Of a stretch of 64,000 bases of DNA, positions 10,901-21,438 are shown piece by piece. Position 1 is the first letter of the stretch; each line of letters opens with the position of its first letter. The notes beneath the pieces are model-generated. The model saw only the letters and a program-made list of their open reading frames with translations, was not told where the DNA came from and did no database searches. The stretch is from Piscicola geometra (Eukaryota > Annelida > Clitellata > Hirudinida > Piscicolidae). The stretch spans positions 7,259,962 to 7,323,961 of the forward strand of contig OX030962.1 of NCBI GenBank assembly GCA_943735955.1, read 5' to 3'. A program made the position numbers and the translations under genes.

Positions 10901-13900
10901 TAGAGGTGGTGATGATGATGGTTGTGGTGAAGTGATGATGATGATGGTGGTTGTGGTGAAGTGATGATGATAGTGGTTGTGGTGAAGTGATGATGATGGT
11001 AGAGTAGTGGTGATGATGATGATGATGGTGGTGGTGATGATGATGGTGGAGTGGTGGTGATGATGATGGTGGAGTGGCGGTGATGATGATGGTGGAGTAG
11101 TGGTGATGATGATGGTTGTGGTGAAGTGATGATGATGATGGTGGTTGTGGTGAAGTGATGATGATGGTGGTTGTGGTGAAGTGATGATGATGGTGGTTGT
11201 GGTGAAGTGATGATGATGGTAGAGGTGGTGATGATGATGGTTGTGGTGAAGTGATGATGATGATGGTGGTTGTGGTGAAGTGATGATGATGGTGGTTGTG
11301 GTGAAGTGATGATGATGGTAGAGGTGGTGATGATGATGGTTGTGGTGAAGTGATGATGATGATGGTGGTTGTGGTGAAGTGATGATGATGGTGGTTGTGG
11401 TGAAGTGATGATGATGGTAGAGTAGTGGTGATGATGATGATGATGGTGGTGGTGATGATGATGGTGGAGTGGTGGTGATGATGATGGTGGAGTGGTGGTG
11501 ATGATGATGGTGGAGTGGCGGTGATGATGATGGTGGAGTAGTGGTGATGATGATGGTTGTGGTGAAGTGATGATGATAGTGGAGTGGTGGTGATGATGAT
11601 GATGGTGGTGATGGTGATGGTTGTGGTGAAGTGATGATGATGGTGGAGTGGTGGTGATGATGATGGTGGAGTAGTGGTGATGATGATGGTTGTGGTGAAG
11701 TGATGATGATAGTGGAGTGGTGGTGATGATGATGATGGTGGTGGTGGTGATGGTGATGGTTGTGGTGAAGTGATGATGATGGTGGAGTGGCGGTGATGAT
11801 GATGGTGGAGTAGTGGTGATGATGATGGTTGTGGTGAAGTGATGATGATAGTGGAGTGGTGGTGATGATGATGATGGTGGTGGTGGTGATGGTGATGGTT
11901 GTGGTGAAGTGATGATGATGGTGGAGTGGTGGTGATGATGATGATGGTGGTGGTGGTGATGGTGATGGTTGTGGTGAAGTGATGATGATGGTGGAGTGGC
12001 GGTGATGATGATGGTGGAGTAGTGGTGATGATGATGGTTGTGGTGAAGTGATGATGATAGTGGAGTGGTGGTGATGATGATGATGGTGGTGGTGGTGATG
12101 GTGATGGTTGTGGTGAAGTGATGATGATGGTGGAGTGGCGGTGATGATGATGGTGGAGTAGTGGTGATGATGATGGTTGTGGTGAAGTGATGATGATAGT
12201 GGAGTGGTGGTGATGATGATGATGGTGGTGGTGGTGATGGTGATGGTTGTGGTGAAGTGATGATGATGGTGGAGTGGTGGTGATGATGATGATGGTGGTG
12301 GTGGTGATGATGATGGTTGTGGTGAAGTGATGATGATGGTGGAGTGGTGGTGATGATGATGATGGTGAAGTGATGATGATGGTGATGGTTGTGGTGAAGT
12401 GATGATGATGGTGGAGTGGTGGTGATGATGTGATGATTATAAAAATGATTACATGATGTTGTTAACAATGATAATTATGAGATAGTGGTGATATTAGTTA
12501 TGTTGGAGTAGTGATCATGATGGTAACAAGAATGAAAAAGCAAGAATATTGGCAGAAAAAGACAATGATAAATTGATAAGCTCAAAAAAGACATGAATCA
12601 ACAAATAAACTGACAAAACGATTTGATCAAATCAACAAAATCAAATCAAATCAATCAAACCAAATCAAATCAACATAATCAAATCAAATCAAATCAACAA
12701 AATCAAATCTAATCAACAAAATCAAATCGACGTACGAGACGATATTTCCTGCGGTCAGGAGGTTCGCCCTGTGGTCGAGGATGTAGAGAAGGGAGAAGGT
12801 GAAGATGGAGCTGATGTAGATCGTGAGCGAGAGAAGGAACTGAAAGAAGTACCTGGTGGAGGAGTGGAGGAATGGATGAATGAATGGATGGGCTTTGATG
12901 ACACTAATGATAATAGGGATACATTTATTATCATCTTTATTATTACAATTATTATTCTTATGATTGCGCCATTTATTATTCTTATGATAATTATTATTAT
13001 CCTTATTACTGTTACCTGTAGTTGCGTCTGCCAATGCAATTGTTCATCCACGGACAATGATGGTCGAACACCTGTTGTGGTGGTGGTAATGATGATGGTG
13101 ATGATGATGATGCTGATGATGGTGATGATGATGATGGCTGTGGTTAAAGGAATAATGATGATGGTGAAAAATGCTTGATTTAGAAGTTTGGCTCCTAAAA
13201 CTCTCATTTGGCACACAATAATAATAATATTGATTAGGATTACTTTTCTCATCTGGGACACTTTATGGATTGGTATAGTGTTCAGTGAAAAGGCATGATT
13301 TTGAACCAGATAAATTTAAAAGTAAACTAATTAAACGCAACGAAATGTGAACCTAGGGTGAGCCTCAAATGATTATAAGAAACTCAACAATCCCCCTACC
13401 CTTCTTCGCTAAACTCCCTCTCTCCCTCCCCTCCGCCCACCTCAATGCAACAGTCACAGATGGAGCAGTGAGAGCTGCGCGGTGGTCTGTAGAACTTGCA
13501 TGTAGCGCACCACTTGATGCAGACGGTGACGTTGTTGATGGAGACGTTCTTGTGTAGGGGGACGGGTAGGTCGCCGTCTTTAACTAATTCGTTGCTCGCT
13601 GGTAGGTTGGTTGGTTGGGTTGGTGGTGATTAGAGGGTGAGGGTTGTTTGGTTGGTTGAGGGTTAGTGGTGGGTGATGGTTAAGGGAAGTGATTGATGAT
13701 AGTATTAAAGTAATAGATTGGGAAACTGTTTTATTTATAAAATGTCATCTCATTTATGATCATTGTTAAATTATTGTCAATAAAAACAACAAAAGCATCA
13801 AATACAGCTTCAACACAACCATTCCACCTTTGGGATAAATGCCTGGATCCATGAATGTTGAGAAGCCAAAGTTGGAGATGACGAAGAGGGTGAGGATGGC

Positions 13901-14362
13901 TTGGTAGATGCCGATGCTGAAGTGGTAGTCATGGATCAAGTGTGGACATCTGTGGGGGAGGGGGTTTGCCAGTAGTTATTTGAGGGTTTGTGGATCTAAT
14001 GATTATGTTAGTTTAGTTGTTTTGAATGATTATGGGGGTTTTTGGTATTTAGGATACATTTCTATTGTTATTGATGATTATTAAATATATATATTACCAA
14101 AAAAATTTTAATGCATTTAAATTAGATGATTTATTAAATAGATCAATAATGTAACCCCAATTATCAAGTACACAAACATGATGTTATATGCCATCATAAG
14201 ATGTTTTAGAAAAAGTTTTATGGTTGCAATAATTAAAACATTTGGAGTTAAGTTTTTCACTGGTTATAGTGTTACTGACGTAAAGATGAAGAAGAGGCTG
14301 GTGCAGCCGATCAGTAGTGTCCACGCAAATAACGCAGGAAGAATCTTGGACCACTTCGCCAT
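7919..14362 (-). CDS. ZDHHC5/8: DHHC palmitoyltransferase, ZDHHC5/8 family
   Basis: Nine exons, all phases consistent: 14280-14362, 13828-13949, 13441-13598, 13016-13071, 12736-12852, 10578-10680, 10187-10278, 8904-9066 and 7919-8710, giving 561 aa. This is a multipass membrane S-acyltransferase. Residues 1-68 hold the first two membrane spans (exon 1 ends LFFIFT, exon 2 starts CPHL and ends DPGIYPK). The zinc-binding cysteine-rich domain follows ([18 protein letters not shown]), with the catalytic motif [12 protein letters not shown] at about 122-133, then two more spans. The TTxE motif appears as RTTNEQ, followed by [12 protein letters not shown] and NCSYLFCGP. The RTTNEQVTGKF block places it in ZDHHC5/8 rather than ZDHHC9/14/18. 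The last exon is Gln/His/Asn-rich, and the protein ends EYKV, where vertebrate ZDHHC5/8 end in a PDZ ligand. It is shorter than the vertebrate proteins because most of the cytoplasmic tail is replaced by low-complexity sequence. Confidence 0.93.
9262..10182. repeat. Pyrimidine-rich minisatellite in ZDHHC intron
   Basis: About 25 imperfect copies of a roughly 40-bp unit combine CACCCATCCACACCATCAAC with CCCTCCCCCTCCTCC. It occupies almost the whole intron between the exons at 8904-9066 and 10187-10278. The plus strand is C-rich and nearly free of G. Open frames on the minus strand (GGGEEG, VDGVDG) come from the repeat. Confidence 0.95.
10284..10426. repeat. (GAT/GGT)n tract in ZDHHC intron
   Basis: A short intron (10279-10577) is largely GATGATGGTGGTGATGACG-type trinucleotide repeat. 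It directly abuts the acceptor of the exon at 10187-10278. Confidence 0.9.
10677..12432. repeat. GATGATGGTGGTGG-type satellite, about 1.75 kb, in ZDHHC intron
   Basis: Nested trinucleotide repeats (GAT, GGT) are organised into longer units containing GTTGTGGTGAAGTGATGATG and GGAGTGGTGGTGATGATG. Copies of larger modules recur through the array. It fills the intron between the exons at 10578-10680 and 12736-12852 and reads on the minus strand as a spurious His/Ser/Thr/Pro ORF of over 600 codons. Confidence 0.95.
12597..12728. repeat. (AATCA)n-like pentanucleotide tract
   Basis: AATCAAATCAAATCAACAAA-type imperfect repeats lie immediately on the donor side of the ZDHHC exon at 12736-12852. Confidence 0.85.
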
Positions 14363-14717
14363 TTTAAAAAGTTTTTTTTTTATAAAAAAAATAAATGAAA
14401 GAAAGCTAAACTATTTTTAGTGTATAAGATTCTTTACAAGTCTAAAACAACTATGTCGGTTATTAAAATTATCACGCGCTTCACTTAAAGTGTGTAAATG
14501 GAAAAATGGGTTAAGCTAACTTAACATTTATTTAAGTAAAATTTAATATAATTTAAACAAATTTTTTTAAACTGTTTTTCATAAAAGGCAATTATAAAGT
14601 GGATTCAAAATCTTTTTTCTTTATTTCTGTGACATCATTGAAAAGAAGGGGGTTTTAAACAAACTTAAATACATGCGTTACTAAGAGACAGATTCTAAAA
14701 TAAACAATATTTACAAA
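14363..14717. promoter_or_regulatory. Putative divergent promoter region, ZDHHC5/8 and small ORF
   Basis: A 355-bp AT-rich interval separates the ATG of the minus-strand ZDHHC gene from the ATG of the plus-strand 73-codon ORF. The arrangement is head to head. No TATA box or recognisable motif was identified. Confidence 0.35.
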
Positions 14718-14939
14718 ATGTCAGTTCCAGATTATTTGAGTGATGATTTCATTCAAAATCGATACAAAGACACTTCGTTTTTGCTTTTCAGTCGGCAACT
14801 AGCCAATACCTTTTGGTTACGAAGTTTTCTGAATGCAGATGACAACCGTTTCAAGCCAGAAAGGAAATTAGCAAATGAAGAACAGAATATGAAGAATACT
14901 GAAGAAATGAATACGTCAAAAATCTGTTCAATTTTATGA
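14718..14939 (+). CDS. Unrecognised 73-aa protein with a possible C-terminal CaaX box
   Basis: A single-exon ORF that starts MSVPDYLSDDFIQNRY, is rich in charged residues from residue 40 on, and ends KICSIL. I do not recognise a family. The terminal Cys-Ser-Ile-Leu fits a CaaX signal; a terminal Leu would favour geranylgeranylation in known systems. It is transcribed divergently from ZDHHC5/8 and converges on CFAP299, and an AATAAA lies 138 nt downstream. Composition is less repetitive than surrounding spurious ORFs. It could instead be a chance ORF or one exon of a longer gene. Confidence 0.42.
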   Translation: MSVPDYLSDDFIQNRYKDTSFLLFSRQLANTFWLRSFLNADDNRFKPERKLANEEQNMKNTEEMNTSKICSIL

Positions 14940-15076
14940 TAGATGTCTTAGGATCTGTTAGTTTGATTTTAAAACTTGAAAACCCGCATTTTATGTAATT
15001 TTGAGTAGTTTTACAAACTTGGTTAAATTAGTTTTGTTTTTGCTTTTTATTCGTTTAAAAGTTTTTTTTTGAAGTT

Positions 15077-15082
15077 AATAAA
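15077..15082 (+). terminator. Poly(A) signal for the small plus-strand ORF
   Basis: AATAAA lies 138 nt after the stop at 14939, and 44 nt short of the opposing CFAP299 signal. Confidence 0.4.
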
Positions 15083-15125
15083 TTGTTTCTCGTATTGTGC
15101 AGGGCTTTCCTGGAAAAAACTTCTT

Positions 15126-15131
15126 TTTATT
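15126..15131 (-). terminator. CFAP299 poly(A) signal
   Basis: TTTATT on the plus strand reads AATAAA on the minus strand, about 97 nt beyond the CFAP299 stop at 15228. Confidence 0.5.
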
Positions 15132-15227
15132 AAAAAATCTAAGTTGTTAAAACGTACAAGCAATTGAGGTTTATAGCAAAAAATAATGTTTTAAATCGCA
15201 TATCAAAAATGTATTAATTTTTTTCCA

Positions 15228-16982
15228 CTATCCATGCCATCCACTCTGTAAACCAATTGTCCCACTCTTTATCCTTTTACAACTTCCTTCTCCATCACTT
15301 CCTTCTACTCACATGGTCAAACAGAACCACGTGTAAGTAGTTGGAATCTGTAAGGTCGATTCTCAAAGTATTTTCGCCTGGTTTCAGAACCTGAGACACA
15401 AATTAATATTTTCTGGCTAGAATATTATTAAAAAAGTATATTTTAAATTATTATAAAAATAATTTTAAAATTTACATTTGGATCGGGATTCAGGGCTTTT
15501 TTGTCTTTCTTATTCTTGAACAAAAGTCCAGTGTGATTGTCCGTGATTACCTAAAAAAACTCTTAAACATTAATTCAAAATAAGAAAAGATGTTAGAGCT
15601 TTTAATTACTTTGAGCTGTCACTTTTAATGGGACCAAAATCTTTTATTGTTTAAAATATTATTTAACATGTACCTGGTAGTTATCTGATGAGTTTGACGT
15701 AGACATTTGGGTCTCCCAGTTGAAGAAGCTATGAATCGAATTTCAAATTCATATTTCCATTATCAAAATGTTTAATAAATATAATAAGATTTCAATAAAC
15801 ATAAACTTTCTGGCCCTCAGTTATTTAGTTACCCACCTCAAGTCGGAGGCTTGGGGCAGAAGTTTTTTGGTCCCGTTGAAGTAGAGCACAAAATCTTCGT
15901 CTCTTAGTCTTTGTGCATAGTCTATGTACCTGTGGTGGTTGTACTAGAAATTAATTTGAAAGTTGTGATTTTAATAATGAATAATTGATTATTAATATTT
16001 AACAACATTTTTTATCTTACCCCGATATTTCTTGCCGACGACTATTATAATCTCTTACAAAGATAATCGTCTGTGAGGGTTTAAATCTTCATAAATTATT
16101 TATTGCTTTTTCAAAGTAAAAAATATATATTATTTTTAATTAATCAACTAATCCATCAAATCCATTCATCAATTCATTCAGCCCTCGATTCATTCATCCA
16201 TTAGTTCAGTCCTTGCATGAACGAACAGCCATGATTCCTTGTCTATTGAGATCCTCCCTTGAGGCTAACTCTTTCATCAACACAGCCTCGGGTGGAATGT
16301 CTAGTGCCAGATTTACTGTTCTGGTGTGACGAAGAAAAAGAATGGAAAATATGGCATAAATACTTATATCAAAATGTATATTAAAGGATTTAAAAAACAA
16401 AAGTTTTTGAATTTGATTATTTTTGATTTATTTTTATTTTTTATTATTAACCTAGCTTAGCTAACTAATTAAACTATCTTTTACTTCATTTTATTGTACC
16501 TTAGCTGGTTCTTCTTTGCCAGTTTTGTCGCTTCATGCGCTTGTTTGCGCGCCAAAAAATCTTCAACCTATTTAATTGTTAGACGTAAAAAATAATTATG
16601 AAAAAATTAATGAAAATTTATTTTTAATCAAATGAAGAAAAAACCTTGAGTATTTCTCCATTCCCTCTGTACCCGAGCTCAATCAATTCCCTGGCTAAGT
16701 CTTCATCCTGTCATTAAAAATATACATAAAATTGCAAAACCTATTTTTTATTGCTTTTCAGAATTATACCAAGATTTTGCATTGGTGTGTATTATACACT
16801 GTATAAAATGTGGTTAAAAGTGCGCATTGTACACGGAATTAGGATAGGTTAGCGAATTGTGGTAAAAGTAAACGTTTAACCTCGAGATAATAGAGATCAA
16901 GGGGAGTGATTTGAGAGTCCAGAAACTCTTCCCATGTGTTGAAGTTGTTTATATTGTCTCTCTTTGGACTTGCATTCTCCAT
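15228..16982 (-). CDS. CFAP299: Cilia- and flagella-associated protein 299
   Basis: Ten exons with matching phases: 16881-16982, 16645-16707, 16500-16567, 16227-16320, 16021-16070, 15837-15929, 15674-15728, 15476-15550, 15313-15390 and 15228-15245, giving 231 aa, close to the 233 aa of the human protein. Diagnostic blocks are [15 protein letters not shown] and LDLYYLE near the start, [65 protein letters not shown] and a C-terminal VVLFDH. The start is the only ATG preceding the conserved first block. The protein is associated with ciliary and sperm axonemes in other animals; its biochemical role is poorly known. The last coding exon is only five codons plus stop. The exon-4 donor (GTTCGT) is weak, but the phase and the conserved IIFVRD junction require it. 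Confidence 0.95.
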
Positions 16983-17395
16983 GTTTCTATGACAACGTAG
17001 TTTTTTCAATTAAATTCTATTTTAAACGTAGTTTAGTTTATTAATGTTGAAACATATTTAATAAGTTTTTATTCAATTATTGAAAAATTATTTTTTTTAT
17101 TTTTAAAATGTCAAAGTTTTATGGTAAGCATTGCGTCATTTGTTCCCTTTTTTTTATTTCTTTGGTTTTTGTTTCTGGGGTTAAAACTAAAAGTGAACAT
17201 TTAAATGGCATTAAAATATATTGTAAAGTATAGTTTAAGAATAAAATCGGAGTCTTTCATAGTTTGCAGTAGGTAAATAAAAAGTTTCGAATTTTGAAAA
17301 AATCTGAATAATGGCAACATAATAACACCTAAATATTTCCAATAAATCTTTCGTTGGGGTTTATCCACGATAATAATTTTTATCCTTGTATTTCA
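16983..17395. promoter_or_regulatory. Putative bidirectional promoter, CFAP299 and PGS1
   Basis: The 413-bp AT-rich interval lies between divergent start codons. No core promoter motif is obvious. Sharing of regulation is inferred only from geometry. Confidence 0.35.
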
Positions 17396-20300
17396 ATGTA
17401 CTTATTTCAAATAAATTTTTTAAATGTATTAAATAAATACTACTCAACATGGTTATCTCTAAAATTACAATTATCTCCACACTTTCTATTAAATCCCCTC
17501 AGGACATTATCACACGAAGCTTGTTCTGCCAATTCGAAAACACAGCTCGTCCATCATGGAGAACCATTAAATGAACACGCATCTGAGAAGTCCAAGCCAC
17601 TAGAACATGATTATGCCGAAGCTTCTAGTTGCTATGATTGGATAAAAGAACATGCTCCATGCTTCAAAGTAGGCTGCTTCCAGTATTCGGATAAATATTC
17701 AAATTTATTAATTTAAGTTATTGAATATTTCATAGTTAAAATATAATTATTGAATTATTTATTCAATTTAAGGTTAATGGGAATGATGTTGAAGTTATAA
17801 AAGGACCTGTGGAGTTTTATGCTAAAATCAAGGTGGCATTTAAATTTTGTTAAAATACAAAAATATTAATTTGCATAAACATTTTCCGCATTTAATTATG
17901 CTAAATAAATTAAGTATATATATAACAATTGAAGGAGCTCACAAAAAAAGCTGAGAAGAGAATTATCTTAGCCACTTTATACCTTGGGACAGGAAAGCTA
18001 GAACAAGAACTGGTGATTTTTTTTTGTACTTTTACACTAATAATTCATAGATTTATAGAATTATTTTTTTAAAAATTCTGATTATATTCTTTACTCTGTT
18101 ACACTCCACTCAATTCCTTTCCACAGATATCATGTTTGCAAGAAAGAATGGTCCAGAAGCCGAGACTGACCCTGAGGGTGATAATGGACAAGATGAGGGG
18201 AACGAGGGGTCGTCATGGCAACTCCACCACCCTCCTCTTACCCTTAACCAACAATGAAAACGCCTCAATCCACCTATTTCAAACTCCTGATTTTAAAGGG
18301 TTTGTTGCAATATTTAATTAGATGGTTTAAAATTTAAATTATTTTATTGGCAATTCTAATATTATTTAATTATCAATTATTGGCTATTAATAAGTAATAT
18401 TAACAATAAACGAAATTAAATTAAATTAAGCGCTATCTCAATCACACCACAAGACCACACTCACACAACAAAACGACAGCCTCGTGAGCAGAGTGCTTCC
18501 GGAGAGGTTCAACGAGGTGCTTGGTCTCTTCCACATCAAGGCTTACGTCTTCGATGATGACGTCATCATTAGTGGGTGCGTTTGATGGCGGTGATGATGG
18601 TGATGATGATGATGATTATGATGATGATGGCGATGATGATGATGATATCGAAATTGAAGGCGTTGGATTATGGTTATTTTTAGTCACCATCACATCTTAA
18701 ATGCCACTACCGCCACTTCATCTAACATTTCCACCAACCACCACGACTACCATAACCGCCTCCACTCCAACCACCACCTCCACCACCACGACTACCATAA
18801 CCACCTCCACTCCAACCACCACCTCCACCACCACGACTACTTGGACCAACACCTCCACTTCAACCACCACGACTACCATAACCATCTCCACTTCAACCAC
18901 CACCATGACTACTTGGACCACCACCTCCACTTCAACCACCACATCCTTCACCACGACTACCATAACCACCTCCACTTCAACCACCACTTCCACCACCACG
19001 ACTACCATAACCACCTCCACTTCAACCACCACTTCCACCACCACGACTACCATAACCATCTCCACTTCAACCACCACTTCCACCACCACGACTACCATAA
19101 CCACCTCCACTTCAACCACCACTTCCACCACCACGACTACCATAACCATCTCCACTTCAACCACCACATCCACCACCACGACTACCATATCCACCTCCAC
19201 TTCAACCATCGCAGGGCAAACCTCGGCGACACCTACTTCACGAACCGCCAAGACCGCTACGTTGTCATCAAAAAGAGCGCAAAACTTGCCGACTACTACG
19301 AACGACTGCTGGTCGGAGTGTGCAGGTTTTCATTCAAGCTGGAAAAGAGTGGGGAAGTTTCATATGCCGGATTGGAGGGGACTAACCCAGGGGAAAGTAA
19401 GTAGGGGGTGGGGGTGGTTCACATGTAAGAGGGGGTGAATGGTTGTTGCAGGGGGGATTGGTTCGGGATAGAATGGATAAAGTGATGGATGGGTTAACAT
19501 CATCATCATCATCATCATGAAACCACTTCAGGTGAAGCCGCCAATCAAAATTTTAGGAAAAAGATGAAGGAAGAGATTGAAATTCTCATAAGACCAAATA
19601 ATAATGATAATGATCCTCATCATCATCATCATCATCATCACGACGACAAAAGTCTAGACACGACGATTTTCCCATTGCTCCAAATCGCACCAATAGGCAT
19701 TAAGCAGGACAGTGACGTCACTGAACGGTTGCTTGGCAATCTCTCAGCCAATCAGACGGCCTACATAGCATCTGGTTACTTCAATGTGACGTCAACCTAC
19801 GCTGACATCATGCTCAACCAATCAGAAGCGAGCTTTCGCATCATCACGTCATCACCACAGGTATGTATGCTTGACTTGTGAGGCTACGCGAATTTGTGGA
19901 TATGTGTTAGCTTCAATAAATAATAACCACTTTCACTACTACTCCTACTTATAATAGAAAGAGTAAAGGAATAATAATTATATTATTATTAATATAATAC
20001 TCATAATATTTAAAAAGTAATAATTCACTCGCTAGGCGAACAGTTTCTACAAGTCAGCAGGCCTCTCGCAGTACATTCCTGCCACCTACACATGCCTCCT
20101 CAACAACTTCTTGCAACAAGTTTACCTACAACAACAACAACAACAACCACACAAGCAGAAGTGTGGTGGACAACATGAGCTACAATCGCTTCAACAATAC
20201 AGTGGTTTCAAACTACAACCAAAACAATCTCAACAACAATTAAATCAACACCAACAACATCATCAACTACACCAACAAATTACGCAACAACACTCAAGTT

Positions 20301-20410
20301 TGTTGCATACACAACAACAACAACAAAATCATCATCATCATCATCAGAGAATCACTTTGCATGAATACCTCAGAGAGAATTGGACAATCCACGCCAAAGG
20401 GATTTGGCTC

Positions 20411-20453
<43 letters not shown>

Positions 20454-21083
20454 GTAATAGTAAAGATGTTCATGATGATGATTTGAATCTTCCTTTCTTA
20501 TCAATGATTGGTTCCCCTAACTATGGTAGTTATTTTATTCATTTTTTATAATATATATCAAAAAATATTTCATCTTTATTTTTCAATTTTATTATTTAAT
20601 TTATTTTGTATTGAAATATTCAATAAATAGTATGAATGATTATCTATTCTGATTCATAACCCAGGTTACAGGTCAGTCCTGCGAGATTTAGAAAGCCAAG
20701 TCGTCATGGTGACCTGCAACAAGCATCTGAGACAGCAACTTCACAACGTAATCATTCATATTTAAAAATCAAATAAATATTTGTAAACATTAAAAATTAT
20801 AAATAATAATTTTTTTAAATAATTAATTTTAAAATAATTATCTTCTCATATTTAAACATTTAATACTAATTTATAAACTAATTATAAACTAAAAGACATA
20901 TTTTTTGTATTTAATGAGTTTAAAAGATAATAATTTAATATTCCGCCATTTCAATACACTCAGGAACGCCTAGAAATATACAAGCATTCATACATTTTCG
21001 ACGAAAAGATTTTGTCCCAGAAAGACCGGAAAGTTCCCATATGGGTACAACTACTCGCTCCAAGACTGAAGCATTATTTCTGA
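17396..21083 (+). CDS. PGS1: CDP-diacylglycerol-glycerol-3-phosphate 3-phosphatidyltransferase (phosphatidylglycerophosphate synthase)
   Basis: Ten exons in phase: 17396-17668, 17773-17832, 17935-18012, 18127-18299, 18480-18575, 19215-19396, 19532-19860, 20036-20525, 20665-20747 and 20964-21083, giving 627 aa (human 556). It makes phosphatidylglycerophosphate from CDP-diacylglycerol and glycerol-3-phosphate, the committed step to cardiolipin in mitochondria. Blocks seen: IILATLYLGTGKLEQEL; first HxK motif HIKAYVFDDDVIISGANLGD (His about 213) with SGANLGD; TYFTNRQDRYV; YIASGYFNVT; second motif WTIHAKGIWLY (His about 516); MIGSPNYGYRSVLRDLE; and the C-terminal PRLKHYF. The N-terminus lacks acidic residues at first and suits mitochondrial import. 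Oddities are a His run in exon 7, about 75 residues of Gln/His-rich insertion before HEYLRENW, and an Asn run after WLY. Catalytic blocks are intact, so it is probably functional. Confidence 0.93.
18735..19200. repeat. CCACCACGACTACCATAACC-type minisatellite in PGS1 intron 5
   Basis: About 12 copies of a 33-54 bp unit mixing CACCACGACTACCATAACC and TCCACTTCAACCACCA. It runs up to the acceptor of the exon at 19215. It is open in two plus frames and one minus frame because of its triplet composition. Confidence 0.93.
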
Positions 21084-21438
21084 AATGTACATTTATTATG
21101 ATTTTAAAAATATAAAAACGATATATTTATTTATTGAGTTCTTTTTCTTGAAAGACTCATTAATTTTTAAAGAAATGTCTTTCATGTCTTTTAAATCAAG
21201 AAAGTTTCGGCTTTATAAATCTTATTGGGTTCAACAGTTTCTCTGTATTTTTTAATGAAAGCGTGGAGAAAATTGAAGATACTGAGAATTCGAGAGGAGA
21301 GAGTGGAAGAAAGTGAGCGGAAAGGTTGTATAAAGAAGGTATGTCTGAAATGATTTTTGCCAATTTATTTGTGGTTTAAGAAATAAGGCCTTGAATTCTA
21401 AGCAACAGTGTTTCTTTTTCCTCTAATTCCATCTTGAA
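21084..21438. other. Short intergenic spacer between PGS1 and the decarboxylase-like gene
   Basis: AT-rich sequence follows the PGS1 stop. Around 21255-21338 a short plus-strand ORF ends at a good donor (AAG|GTATGT) and could be a 5' exon of the next gene, but it cannot be joined to it with certainty. Confidence 0.4.

Noticed and set aside
10582..12468. 628-codon minus-strand ORF rich in His, Ser, Thr and Pro
   Set aside because: It is the translation of the intronic GAT/GGT satellite of the ZDHHC gene; the true exon at 10578-10680 is read in another frame.
18670..19404. Two overlapping plus ORFs (HHDYHNHLHFNHH and TTTSTSTTT)
   Set aside because: They run through the PGS1 intron-5 repeat; only 19215-19396 is exon, with homology and splice sites.
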